The position numbers were made by a program, and so were the translations under genes. From assembly GCF_009728995.1 (NCBI RefSeq), contig NZ_VTZW01000008.1, forward strand, positions 372,001 through 436,000: a DNA stretch of 64,000 nucleotides, read 5' to 3'. The DNA comes from Streptomonospora sp. PA3 (GTDB taxonomy: Bacteria; Actinomycetota; Actinomycetes; Streptosporangiales; Streptosporangiaceae). The notes under the pieces were generated by a model. The model ran no database searches and had not been told where the DNA came from. It was given only the letters and a program-made list of their open reading frames with translations. Shown here in pieces: positions 35,782-44,712 of this stretch (within the stretch, counting starts at the first letter, position 1; each line of letters begins with the position of its first letter).

Positions 35782-36201
35782 ATGTCAGGAACGAACACCG
35801 ATGTGCCCGCACCGCTCGACACCCCGTTGCCGAGCCCGGTACCGGGGGACGAGCACGAGCAGTGCCCGGTGACCGACGTCCTGCGCCGGGTCGGCGACAA
35901 GTGGACGGTGCTGGTTGTGGTGCTGCTCGGGCAACGACCGCATCGGTTCAACGAGCTTCACCGCGGCATCGAGGCGATCAGTCAGCGCATGCTCACCCGC
36001 ACGCTGCGCGGGCTGGAAGAAGACGGATTGGTTCATCGCGAGGTCTTCGCGACGGTCCCGCCCAGCGTCCAGTACAGCCTCACGCCCCTGGGCAAGTCCC
36101 TACTGAAGCCGCTGTCCGGCCTCGCCGAGTGGGCCATCGAGCACCAGTCAGCCATCGCGGAAAGCAGGCGCGTCAATAACCGCCCATTCCGCAGAACCTG
36201 A
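35782..36201 (+). CDS. HxlR-family transcriptional regulator
   Basis: A 139-residue HxlR-type winged-helix regulator. The conserved Cys lies in EQCPVTDVLRRVGDKWTVLVVVLL, and the family core FNELHRGIEAISQRMLTRTLRGLEEDGLVHREVF and VQYSLTPLGKSLL follow. Such proteins sense electrophiles, oxidants or small ligands and often control a divergent oxidoreductase, here the SDR-like gene. The 75-bp gap contains AGTTACCT and TAGTACCT half-site-like repeats near 35718-35738. Confidence 0.88.
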   Translation: MSGTNTDVPAPLDTPLPSPVPGDEHEQCPVTDVLRRVGDKWTVLVVVLLGQRPHRFNELHRGIEAISQRMLTRTLRGLEEDGLVHREVFATVPPSVQYSLTPLGKSLLKPLSGLAEWAIEHQSAIAESRRVNNRPFRRT

Positions 36202-36202
36202 C

Positions 36203-36502
36203 GTGGCGACCGTGCGCCCCGCCCAATGGAGAATCCACGCCACCCGGCTGATCGGCGAAAACCGCCACAGCCGCCTGTCCACCATGGACGTGGAGCCGCC
36301 CGACGGGACGCGGTTCACGCAATACGCGGCGAAGATGCCGCCCGCCGCCATGACGCTGGTCGCCGACGACGACTGGCAGGTCCTGCTCATATACCGCCAC
36401 CGCCTCCTCATCGACCAGTGGGTCTGGGAACTGCCCGGCGGCTACGTCGACGTCGGCGCATCCGCCATCGTCGCCTCGTACAGGGCGCTCAGTCCTCGAT
36501 GA
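36203..36502 (+). pseudogene. Truncated Nudix hydrolase
   Basis: The N-terminal part of an ADP-ribose pyrophosphatase-like Nudix protein is recognisable (MPPAAMTLVADDDWQVLLIYRHR, then WVWELPGGYVD). The Nudix box breaks right after GGYVD: the REVEEETG segment with the metal-binding glutamates is replaced by ASAIVASYRAL and a stop. The break joins sequence that reads as another gene remnant on the opposite strand, so this is a recombination scar. It is not expected to be active. Confidence 0.7.
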
Positions 36503-36660
36503 CCTGTCGCGCCCGCTGAGCGAACGAGTCGACCTCGGCCGGCTCGGCCTGCGGACGCAGGCGAATCCCGACGTTGCGGAGATACCACAGCGCCCGCTTC
36601 GATTCCTACCCTTCGATCGGATCGACCGCCTCGGACGCCTTCCCCAGCGCATCGATCGGC
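36489..36660 (-). pseudogene. C-terminal remnant of an unidentified gene
   Basis: On the minus strand ALGKASEAVDPIEG, a stop, then ALWYLRNVGIRLRPQAEPA and DSFAQRARQVIED-stop reads like a decayed helical protein end. I do not recognise the family. It abuts the broken Nudix frame. Confidence 0.35.
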
Positions 36661-36930
36661 TCCGGGGCGCGCCCGCCGGGGACTCGCGGCCCCGCGCCCG
36701 CGGTGCGGGCGCTGCGGCGCGCGCGATCGCCTCCCGGTCCGGCGGGTCCAGCGGGTCCGGCGCCCGCGGCGCGCCCGCCTGCGCCGTCGGCGGACACCGG
36801 CGGGTGCCTCCATCACCGCGCCGCGTGAAAGGGCTCTCACCTTCGGTTCAGCAACGCCTCATGGGCGGGGACCAGGCTTGCCGGTGTCCCCGGCGGGTCC
36901 CGCCACCACCAGAGCACAGGGGTTGCAACC
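36661..36930. other. Intergenic, no gene recognised
   Basis: GC-rich sequence between gene remnants and the DUF1611-like gene. The promoter of the latter operon should lie here. Confidence 0.4.
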
Positions 36931-38043
36931 ATGCCCGTATCGCCCGCGTCCGCCTCCACCGACGTCCAGGTCCACCGGCTCTCCGACGCCCGGCGCGCCG
37001 CGTTGAAGGTCTCCTACACCGCGCGCGCCCTCGACGGCGACCGCCCCGCCTACCTGCTGAGCGGGCCCGGCGTGCGGCCGAGACACGGCGACGTCGTCCT
37101 CGCCGAGGTCACCGAGCTCGGCAAGCACACCCGGCTGGAGTCGGCGGCCGGCAGGCGCGCGCACCTCTTCCCCGGCGACGAGGTCCTGGTGGCCTACGGA
37201 GCGCGCTACGCCCCCGACCAGTTCGAAGCCGAGCTCCCCGGGGACCTGCGCGCCTGCGACCTGGTCGCGGCCGGGGGCATCGCCTCGCAGGTGCTCAGCG
37301 CCCACGCCGACCTCGCCGTGCCGACGCGGCTGCAGCCCGCGGGGCTGGCGGCGACCGCCTCCGGCCGGCCCGTCAACATGGCCGACCTCGCCGCACCCGG
37401 TGCCGCCCCACAGATCCCGCGGCGCGGCGGCGCGACCACCGTCGCCGTCGTCGGCACCTCCATGAACGCCGGCAAGACCACGACGGCAGCGGCGCTCGTC
37501 CGCGGGCTGACCTCCGCCGGCTACCGGGTCGGAGCGGCCAAGGTCACCGGCACCGGGGCGGGCGGCGACCGCTGGATGCTCCAGGACGCCGGCGCGATCG
37601 CGTCGCTGGACTTCACCGACGCGGGCCTGGCCACGACCTACCGCGTGCCGGTGGACCGGATCCTCGCCGCCGCCCGCGGCTTGCACGACCGGCTGCTCGC
37701 CGCGGGCGCCGACGCCGTCGTGCTGGAGGTCGCCGACGGCGTGCTGCAGCCCGAGACCGCCGAGCTGCTCGCCCCCTCCGCGCTGCCCACGCTGGTGCAG
37801 GGCTGGGTCTTCGCGGCGGGCGAGGCCACCGGGGCGCTGTACGGCACGCGGCGGCTGAGCGCGGCCGGGCTGCCGGTACTGGCGGTCAGCGGCCGGGTGA
37901 CCGCGTCGCCGCTGGCCGTGCGCGAGTGCGGGCAGCTCCTCGACATCCCGGTGTACGGGCCGGCGGAGCTCGCGGATCCGGCGATCGCCGCGGGCCCGGC
38001 CCTGCGCCCCCTGGTGGATCCGGTGGCGGAATGGACGGCGTGA
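36931..38043 (+). CDS. DUF1611-like P-loop protein
   Basis: A 370-residue protein. An N-terminal beta-rich domain ends about residue 155. A P-loop NTPase domain of the DUF1611/MobB-dethiobiotin synthetase type follows, with Walker A VVGTSMNAGKTTTA near residue 172 and acidic strand VLEVADGV. DUF1611 members include N-acyltransferase-type enzymes of D-amino acid metabolism, but no reaction can be assigned here. Its end overlaps the ABC transporter gene by 13 nt, so the two are probably translationally coupled, and this protein may supply or modify the transported compound. Confidence 0.65.
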   Translation: MPVSPASASTDVQVHRLSDARRAALKVSYTARALDGDRPAYLLSGPGVRPRHGDVVLAEVTELGKHTRLESAAGRRAHLFPGDEVLVAYGARYAPDQFEAELPGDLRACDLVAAGGIASQVLSAHADLAVPTRLQPAGLAATASGRPVNMADLAAPGAAPQIPRRGGATTVAVVGTSMNAGKTTTAAALVRGLTSAGYRVGAAKVTGTGAGGDRWMLQDAGAIASLDFTDAGLATTYRVPVDRILAAARGLHDRLLAAGADAVVLEVADGVLQPETAELLAPSALPTLVQGWVFAAGEATGALYGTRRLSAAGLPVLAVSGRVTASPLAVRECGQLLDIPVYGPAELADPAIAAGPALRPLVDPVAEWTA

Positions 38044-39914
38044 GGGCGGCGGGCCCGGGCGCGGCGCCCGGCGCGCACAATGGGGCGCCGACGGCAGGCA
38101 CGGGCACCGGCGGCGATGCTGCGCAAGCGCCGCCCCGCCTGCTCTCGGGCCGCCGCCGGTGGACGTTCGCCCTGCTCGTCGCCGTCGGGACCGGTCAAGC
38201 GGCGGCGGCGATCGCGTGGGGGGCGCTCGTGGGCAGGTTCGCCGGCGCGCTCGACTCGGCGGGGAACGCCGGGCCGCAGGCGCCGCACACGCCGACGCTC
38301 CTCGCCTGCCTCGCCGGCCTGATCGCGGCCGGCGCCGCGCTGCTGTTCGCCGAGCGGGTGCTCGCCGAACGCCTGGGCCAGTCGTGGGTGGTCGACGTGC
38401 GCACGAGCCTGTTCGACAGGATCGCCGCCGCACCCGCGCGCGAGGCGGGCCGCGGGCGGTCCAACGGCGGCACGTCGCTGCGGATGATGGGCAACCTGAG
38501 CGCTCTGCGCCGCTGGGCCTGCCTCGGACTCGCGAAACTGGCTGTCGCGGTCCCGCTGCTGACCGGCTGCCTCGCGGCCTTCGCGCTGATCGCACCGGCG
38601 ATCGCCGCGGTGGCGGGCCTGATCACCGCGTGCGGCCTGGGCGCGACCGCGGCCCTGTCGCCCTGGCTGCGGACGGCGCACCGCAGAGCCCGCCGCCGGC
38701 AGGCACGGGTGGCGGCGCACGTGGTGGAGCGGGTCGGCGCACCGCTGGTGGTCCAGGCGTTCGGCCGCGAGCGCAAGGAGCGGCGGGTCCTCGCCCACCG
38801 CTCCCGCCGCCTGGCCGAGGCCCAGGTCCGCCGGGCGCGCGCCGTCGGCGCGGCCCGGGCCCTCGGCGAGGCCACGACACTGGCGGCGACCGCGGGGGTG
38901 CTCGCTGCGGCCGCGGGGGCGGGCCAGGGGCCGGGCGCGGCGACGGCGGCGATCGCGGTCGTGGGGATCATGGTCACCCCGCTGCGCGAGCTCACGCGGA
39001 TCAGCGAATACCGTTCGGCCTGCGTCGTCGCCATGCGCCAGGTCCGCACCGAACTCGCCCGCCCGCGCCGCCGCCTGCCGGGCAGGGGCGCTCCCGGACT
39101 GCCGGAGGGCCCGGGCGAGGTGGAACTGCGGGGTGTGCGGGTCGACGGCGTGCTCGCCCCTGCCACCGCCCGGGTGCCTGCGGGCCGCGTCGTCGCGGTG
39201 ACCGGCCGCAACGGCAGCGGCAAGTCCACGCTGCTCTCGGTGATCGCCGGGCTCACGGCGCCCGACGGAGGCCGGGTGCTGCTGGACGGCGCCGACATCG
39301 CCCGGTGCCGGGCCGACTCGGTGCGCGGTGCGATCGGGCTCGCGGGCCCGCACCTGCCGCTGCTGCGCGGCACCGTCGCCGAGAACGTGCGTTTCGCCGA
39401 CCGCAAGGCCGACATGCGGCGGATGCGCGAGGCGATCAGCGCCAGCGGACTGGACGAACTGCTGGCGGAACTGCCGCTGGGCCTGCAGACACCGGTGCGG
39501 GAGGGGGGCGGCGGGCTGTCGGCGGGGCAGCAGCAGCGGGTGGCGCTGGCACGCGCGCTCCTGCCGGGTCCCCGGCTGCTGCTGCTCGACGAGGCCGACG
39601 CGCACCTGGACACCTGCGCCGCCCAAGCCGTGGACCGGGTGATCGCCGGATTCGGCGGCACCGTCGTGGTGGTCACCCACCGTCCCGAGCGGCTGAGGTC
39701 GGCGGACGTCGTCTGGCGGCTCTCCGGCGGCGTGCTGCACGAGGAGCTGCCGCCTTCGGCCGCCGACGCGCAAGGGCCCGAACCGCCGGAGCCGCGGGAG
39801 CCCCGGGCGCTCCAGCCCGCCGACCGGTGGGCCCTGCGCCGCGGCCGGCCACCGGGCGATCGCGCGTGCCGCGCATGTGCCGCCTCGAACGGATATCGAC
39901 GTGGTCGGAGCTGA
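38031..39914 (+). CDS. ABC transporter, fused permease and ATPase
   Basis: A 627-residue half-transporter. The N-terminal membrane domain spans about residues 45-330, with helices including FALLVAVGTGQAAAAIAWGAL, TLLACLAGLIAAGAALLF and VAVPLLTGCLAAFALIAPA. The ATPase domain has Walker A TGRNGSGKST near 400, signature LSAGQQQRVALARALL, Walker B LLLLDEADAHLD and the H-loop VVTHRP. It should work as a homodimeric exporter. The ATG at 38031 overlaps the DUF1611-like gene. The C-terminal 60 residues are Pro/Arg-rich and unrelated to the family. Confidence 0.85.
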   Translation: MDGVRAAGPGAAPGAHNGAPTAGTGTGGDAAQAPPRLLSGRRRWTFALLVAVGTGQAAAAIAWGALVGRFAGALDSAGNAGPQAPHTPTLLACLAGLIAAGAALLFAERVLAERLGQSWVVDVRTSLFDRIAAAPAREAGRGRSNGGTSLRMMGNLSALRRWACLGLAKLAVAVPLLTGCLAAFALIAPAIAAVAGLITACGLGATAALSPWLRTAHRRARRRQARVAAHVVERVGAPLVVQAFGRERKERRVLAHRSRRLAEAQVRRARAVGAARALGEATTLAATAGVLAAAAGAGQGPGAATAAIAVVGIMVTPLRELTRISEYRSACVVAMRQVRTELARPRRRLPGRGAPGLPEGPGEVELRGVRVDGVLAPATARVPAGRVVAVTGRNGSGKSTLLSVIAGLTAPDGGRVLLDGADIARCRADSVRGAIGLAGPHLPLLRGTVAENVRFADRKADMRRMREAISASGLDELLAELPLGLQTPVREGGGGLSAGQQQRVALARALLPGPRLLLLDEADAHLDTCAAQAVDRVIAGFGGTVVVVTHRPERLRSADVVWRLSGGVLHEELPPSAADAQGPEPPEPREPRALQPADRWALRRGRPPGDRACRACAASNGYRRGRS

Positions 39915-40215
39915 GCCACCCGCGCCGCACGCGCGAGGAGCCGCCGGCCACGGTCGTCGCTGCACTGCCAGAGCGACGGGGACACGCCCACACCGTCGAC
40001 GTCAGTGCCACCGTCCGCCCGGCCCCCGCCCGAAGCCGGCGGGAAGGAGCATGCCAGGGGAGCACCCCCTCCGGATGGAAACCGCGTGACCACGCCCCGG
40101 ATTACGACTATTCACAACAAAACGTCGATAACGCGTGAATACTGACATGCCGACTCGGCATTGGGGCCGCACGACAGGTATGAATAGTCGAACCCGACGG
40201 ATGTGAGGCCCTCCC
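39915..40215. other. Intergenic region with nested inverted repeats
   Basis: No gene is supported. The sequence becomes less GC-rich from about 40100. Inverted arms CGACTATTCA (40105-40114) and TGAATAGTCG (40181-40190) enclose a second palindrome, ATGCCGA-C-TCGGCAT (40147-40161). Both lie in the likely promoter region of the DUF574 gene. Confidence 0.6.
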
Positions 40216-41031
40216 GTGAACGAAACACCGGAAACCGCCGGCGCCCCATCATCGATCGACACCACGGTCGTGCACTCCGCCCGCGTGTGGAACTACTGGC
40301 TGGGCGGCAAGGACAACTACGCCGTCGACCGCGAGGTCGGGGCCCGGATCGCTGAGCAGTACCCCGTCATCATCGAGGTCGCCCGTCAGGACCGGGCGTT
40401 TCTGCGGCGCGCCATCCGCTACCTGGCGGCCGAGGCCGGCGTCCGGCAGTTCCTCGATGTCGGCACCGGGATGCCCACCCACAACAGCACCCACGAGGTC
40501 GCCCAAGCCGTCGCCCCGGACTCGGCGATCGTCTACGTCGACTACGACCCGCTGGTGCTCGCCCACGCCACCGCGCTGCTGACCAGCACGCCGGAAGGCT
40601 TCACCGACTACGTCCACGCCGACCTGCGCGAACCCGACACCGTCCTCGCCGAGGCCCGCAGGCGCCTGGACTTCGACCGCCCCGTCGCCCTGAGCCTGAT
40701 GGGCATCCTCGGCCACATCCCCGACGAGCAGGTCTACGGCATCGTCGCCCGCTTGATCGAGGGCCTGCCCCCCGGCAGCTACCTCGCCCTGTGCGAGGGA
40801 TCCAACACCGACCCCGAGGGCAACGCGGCCATGGACGACTACAACCAGGCGGCACCGCTGCCCTATCGCGTGCGCAGTCCAGAAGACATCGCGAGGTTCT
40901 TCGACGGGTTGGAGATGGTCGAGCCGGGACTCGTGGCATGCCCGCAGTGGCGCCCCGACGACATCGAGGTCGGCCAGGCACGCGAGACGCTCACTCGCTG
41001 CGGCATCGGCCGCAAGCCCGGGGCCTGCTGA
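40216..41031 (+). CDS. DUF574 S-adenosylmethionine-dependent methyltransferase
   Basis: A 271-residue protein of the actinomycete DUF574 (Methyltransf_19) family. It begins with the typical PSSIDTTVVHSARVWNYWLGGKDNYAVDREVG, then the SAM-binding FLDVGTGMPTHNSTHEVAQ and VYVDYDPLVLAH. The family is abundant in actinomycetes, structurally a methyltransferase, with mostly unknown substrates. The start is GTG 40216 with TGAGG upstream. It is the last intact gene before a scrap-filled junction. Confidence 0.9.
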   Translation: MNETPETAGAPSSIDTTVVHSARVWNYWLGGKDNYAVDREVGARIAEQYPVIIEVARQDRAFLRRAIRYLAAEAGVRQFLDVGTGMPTHNSTHEVAQAVAPDSAIVYVDYDPLVLAHATALLTSTPEGFTDYVHADLREPDTVLAEARRRLDFDRPVALSLMGILGHIPDEQVYGIVARLIEGLPPGSYLALCEGSNTDPEGNAAMDDYNQAAPLPYRVRSPEDIARFFDGLEMVEPGLVACPQWRPDDIEVGQARETLTRCGIGRKPGAC

Positions 41032-41276
41032 TTCATCGCCTAGGCGCAGGCCGATGCCCAGCGCCGCCGACGCCTGGCCACCATCCGGGCACGCCACGGC
41101 GACATACAGCACCGGGTGGACCGGCGGCGGACGTGCGGTCATGCTCGACGGCGCAGCGGCCCGCCGCCAATACTGCGAACACTCCGGGGGACGCGTCTCC
41201 ACCGAACGATCAGGCGCGTCAAGGAGCCCTTTTCAGCCGGGCGGGCGGGGCACGGTAGTCGGGTTGTAGGAAGGTG

Positions 41277-41360
41277 TCCGTCTCCGCCGGGTTGGGCGTG
41301 GGCACCACCACGGCCTACCGGTACCTCACCGAAGACATCGACGTCCTGCCGGCACCGGGT
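41277..41360 (+). pseudogene. IS5-family transposase fragment
   Basis: SAGLGVGTTTAYRYLTEDID matches the helix-turn-helix near the N-terminus of IS5-type (DDE_Tnp_4) transposases. Nothing of the catalytic domain follows. It is a short scar of an insertion sequence. Confidence 0.55.
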
Positions 41361-41396
41361 CCCATGAACCACGCCAGGAGCCATCGGGCGCTGCGG

Positions 41397-41476
41397 TCAG
41401 ACCCGCTTGAGGTCCCACACGCACACCCGACCGTCCTTCGAACCGGTCACCGCGACCGGAGGGCCGGCCGCGAGGC
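41397..41476 (-). pseudogene. WD40 repeat protein C-terminal fragment
   Basis: On the minus strand GPPVAVTGSKDGRVCVWDL and a stop match the last blade of a WD40 beta-propeller. The rest of the gene is not present. Confidence 0.5.
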
Positions 41477-42168
41477 CCACGTCCAGGCATCCCGCATCCG
41501 ATGCCCAGCCCCGGGCCGCCCGCGCGACTTCGGGCGCCCCGTCTTCGGCCGGCCGCAGTGGATGTGGTGCCCCTCGTCGCAGGCGAACCGGGCCGGCTCG
41601 CCCCCGCAGCCACACCTCCCCGCTCGCGGATGCTCCGCCTGAGACCGGGCGCCGGGACCGGGCGATCGGACACCGACAGGCGGCGCGGCGCCTGGTGCCG
41701 CTGGGGTCGAATGCGAACCGCGAGCTAAAGCGCGCCGATGAAATCCGCAAAACGTCATCGCGTTTTTTGTGCACGCGGAACTCAACCACAAAACCGAATG
41801 GACCACGAGGGGTCACACGAACGTCAACCCGACCCCCGGCGGTCGTCGACTACAGTCGCGGACGGACATGGCGAGATCCGAATGCCGCCTATTACTTCAG
41901 GTCAGGCGCAGCCGATCCCGGTACCCTCCGAGCAAAGCGAAGCGCCATAACCACAGGCGTGTTATATACCTCACAGCAAAGTCATGGGATCATCCGAGCA
42001 TGCCGGAAAACCCCCAGGCGGAGCGAACACCGCAATAAAGTGCAGTGGTCAGAGAACATTTATTGATCTTGCATAGGACACTACACCGCCAACCGACTCT
42101 GGTTAAAATCCGGAAACCGTACGTTCACCGAACCAGTTGCTTGACATGGACATTTTTACGACTCTAAC

Positions 42169-42984
42169 ATGTTGACTAGAGATCAGCTTACTCATATTGA
42201 ACGGGGCACGAAGGACATGACCCTGTCACGTGGAGATACAGGTCTGAGTGGGCGACACTCCCTGCCCTCCTCAACCCTCGAAGGCGAGCAGACAGTAGCG
42301 TGCCATAATCCCTCCGAAGTAATTCCTGGTCGACACTTACTGCTTGTCGAGCATCAAGAAGACGACGCAGAAAGACTTCTCGCCGTCTTGCGCAGACACG
42401 GCTACACCGTCGATACCGTGGACACCGGCCATCAAGCCCTGGAACGGTACCGTTCGGCTGACATGGTCATTCTCGAACTCGACCTTCCGGACCTGGACGG
42501 CCTGAAAGTCTGCCGGACAATCCGCGCTGAAAGCGATATCCCGATAATTGTCGTGACCGACCGCGGTACCGAACTGGATCGAGTGCTGGGTCTGCAATCC
42601 GGTGCCGACGACTACATCGTCAAGCCCTGTCAGCTGCACGAGACTCTTGCGCGGATAGACGCGGTTCTGCGGCGGACCCGATCCCCCGAGCAAAGGTCAT
42701 CGAACATCTTCCGCGGCCCCTTGCAGCTCGAAGCCGCATCGCGCGAGGTACTGCTGGACGGAACCGCTGTTCGACTGACCCGCAAGGAGTTCGACCTCCT
42801 CCACATTCTCGCCTCCGAACCAGGAAAGGTTTTCTCCCGGCAGGAGCTCATGAAGCAGGTCTGGGGTGGATCGTGGTCGCGCCGCACGCTCGACACCCAC
42901 GTAAGCAGTATTCGCCGGAAGCTCGGTCCGGGGGAATGGATCATCACCGTACGAGGCGTGGGGTTCCAGTTCGCCACGACTTAG
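42169..42984 (+). CDS. Atypical OmpR-type response regulator (JadR1-like)
   Basis: A 271-residue regulator with a receiver domain (about 56-170) and a C-terminal OmpR winged helix (about 180-270; LTRKEFDLLHILASEPGKVFSR, then TLDTHVSSIRRKLG). In the receiver the phosphoacceptor Asp is replaced by Glu103 (VILELDLPDLDG), and the acidic pocket reads VEHQEDD, while the conserved Thr (VVTD) and Lys (IVKP) remain. No histidine kinase is adjacent. These traits match JadR1-type atypical regulators of antibiotic clusters, which respond to end products rather than phosphorylation. It probably controls the nearby carrier-protein cluster. The start ATG 42169 has no clear ribosome binding site; ATG 42217 is an alternative. 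Confidence 0.85.
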   Translation: MLTRDQLTHIERGTKDMTLSRGDTGLSGRHSLPSSTLEGEQTVACHNPSEVIPGRHLLLVEHQEDDAERLLAVLRRHGYTVDTVDTGHQALERYRSADMVILELDLPDLDGLKVCRTIRAESDIPIIVVTDRGTELDRVLGLQSGADDYIVKPCQLHETLARIDAVLRRTRSPEQRSSNIFRGPLQLEAASREVLLDGTAVRLTRKEFDLLHILASEPGKVFSRQELMKQVWGGSWSRRTLDTHVSSIRRKLGPGEWIITVRGVGFQFATT

Positions 42985-43445
42985 TCGGAGCCGGGCAGAT
43001 CTATTGCCCCGGCCCCTTCATAACCACGCGTTGGCCACCGGGTTCATCCGCTGCCTGAAATTCCGGTCGCCGACTGATTCGGTCACCCGCGGGCAGTGGA
43101 CGGCACGAGGGTCCCGTTGCCCCCGCTGTCCGCCGGACCGCAGCCGCCTGAGTCCTTCTCGAGACAATCACCGGCCGCCCTGTTCGCGCCGCGTTCACCG
43201 CACCAGGCAACCGGGCCGGCTCAGCATCGACCCTCATCCGACACACCGCGGGCCGCCGTTCCAAGTGCGGGCCATGGATGGAGCGGATACCTGCTCCTTC
43301 CCCACCCATGGCCACTCATCGGGGCACTTCGGCCGATCATCGACGCCTTCGCCGGGACGGGTTCAGATCCATAAGTCTTCTGGAACGGCGGCCGACGACG
43401 GCCGCACCGCCGGCAACGACGACCTGCGGTCTGCCCTGCGAGCCG
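42985..43445. other. Convergent intergenic region, no gene recognised
   Basis: These 460 bp between the response regulator and the MFS gene show no supported gene. An imperfect GC hairpin around 42991-43013 (GCCGGGCA and TGCCCCGGC arms) could end the regulator transcript. Confidence 0.45.
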
Positions 43446-44648
43446 TCAAGAGGTCGAGGTCGGATACTTGACGGGGAAGCCATGGGACCGCGCAGCGACC
43501 ACCACCACCAGTACCGGCACCAGGAGCAGAAGGACGCTCCAAGGGAAGGATGTCGTGCCGAGCATGTCGAGCAGGATGCCGCCGATGACGCCACCTCCAG
43601 CCATGGCCCCGTTCCACAAGGTAACCAGCATGGCCTGCGCCGGATCACCGCCCGCATCGGTCGCCGCGGTCTGCAGCAGAGTCGGGACGCCTCCCCACCC
43701 GAGGCCCCACAGCAATACCGCCACGTAGACGAGAGCCGGAATGCCGGCAAGAACCGCCAGCATGGCGGCGGCCACAGCCACCAGGATGACACTCGCGATG
43801 GTGAGGGCTCGCAGCCGCCGGTCGATGAAGTTGCCGACAAACCAGATGCTTACCAAGGACGCGCCACCGAACAGCAGCAACGCGAATCCGACGGCCTTGC
43901 CCATCCCCACGCCGTCGAGGAATGTCGCGATATAGGTGTAGAGGATGGTGTGCGCTAGCACGAAGACCAGGGTGACGATGAGGACGGGCACAACACCGGG
44001 GATGGTGAGCGCTCGCAGGACCGATGTCCTGCCCTCCGGGTGCTGGCCTGAGCGCTCCGGTGCCAGCAGGAGGATCCAGCCGATGACGACAAGGGCGAGC
44101 AGGCTCATCAGTGTGAATGTCACACGCCAGCCGACATAGGTGCCGATGAACGTACCCGCCGGCACCCCGAGCGAGAGGGCGACCGGAATTCCCGCCATGA
44201 CCAGCGCGATCGCCTTTCCTTGAAGGTGATCGGGAGCCAAGCGGCGCGCATACCCGACGAGCATCGCCCACGCCAGGCCCGCGGCCACACCCGCGACGAA
44301 ACGTGCCACCATGATTAGGAGGTAATCACCGGAGAACGCTGTGACGGTATTGGCCAGCGCGAAACCACCCATCGCAGTAAGCAGCAGCCTCTTGCGCCGC
44401 CACCCCGCCGTGGCCGCGGACAGCGGGATCGCGGTGAGCGCCGTCCCGATCGCATAGATCGTCACGACCTGCCCCATTGCGGATTCACTGACTCCGATGT
44501 CAGCACTCATCTGGGGGAGGACGCCCGCGGGTAGAGTCTCGGTAAGGACCGTAATGAAAACCGCTGTGGACAGCGCCAATAGCGCAGCTTTAGGAAGCCT
44601 CTGGCCTTTGGCCTCGTTTTGGGATAGTTGTGTGCTGTCGGTCGACAT
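43446..44648 (-). CDS. MFS transporter, DHA1 drug-efflux type
   Basis: A 400-residue major facilitator with about 12 hydrophobic segments. TETLPAGVLPQMSADIGVSESAMGQVV at the first helix and loop and RFVAGVAAGLAWAMLVGYARRLAP (motif C/D region) place it in the DHA1/AraJ-like exporters. It is divergent from a MerR-type regulator, with a perfect operator palindrome 15 bp upstream of its start. It is a candidate exporter for, or resistance gene against, the product of the neighbouring cluster. Confidence 0.88.
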   Translation of the reverse strand: MSTDSTQLSQNEAKGQRLPKAALLALSTAVFITVLTETLPAGVLPQMSADIGVSESAMGQVVTIYAIGTALTAIPLSAATAGWRRKRLLLTAMGGFALANTVTAFSGDYLLIMVARFVAGVAAGLAWAMLVGYARRLAPDHLQGKAIALVMAGIPVALSLGVPAGTFIGTYVGWRVTFTLMSLLALVVIGWILLLAPERSGQHPEGRTSVLRALTIPGVVPVLIVTLVFVLAHTILYTYIATFLDGVGMGKAVGFALLLFGGASLVSIWFVGNFIDRRLRALTIASVILVAVAAAMLAVLAGIPALVYVAVLLWGLGWGGVPTLLQTAATDAGGDPAQAMLVTLWNGAMAGGGVIGGILLDMLGTTSFPWSVLLLLVPVLVVVVAARSHGFPVKYPTSTS

Positions 44649-44662
44649 GACTGCAGACTCAA

Positions 44663-44684
44663 ACCTTCACATCTATGTGAAGGT
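44663..44684. promoter_or_regulatory. MerR-type operator between the MFS and merR genes
   Basis: A perfect palindrome with 10-bp arms ACCTTCACAT and a 2-bp centre. This is the classic site form of small-molecule-sensing MerR activators (ACCTTCAC and its complement). It lies between the two divergent genes, so it can serve both. Confidence 0.82.
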
Positions 44685-44712
44685 CAAGCCGTTGGGATGT
44701 GGGGTAGGTTAC

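Larger units (their letters stand above)
41032..42168. other. Junction region with gene scraps and falling GC
   Basis: There are 1.1 kb without an intact gene. It contains an IS5-type transposase scrap (41277-41360), a WD40 scrap (41397-41476) and, from about 41720, sequence visibly poorer in GC than the flanking genome. TTGACA at 42133-42138, shortly before the response regulator gene, is a possible -35 box. The mix marks a boundary of transferred DNA. Confidence 0.6.
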
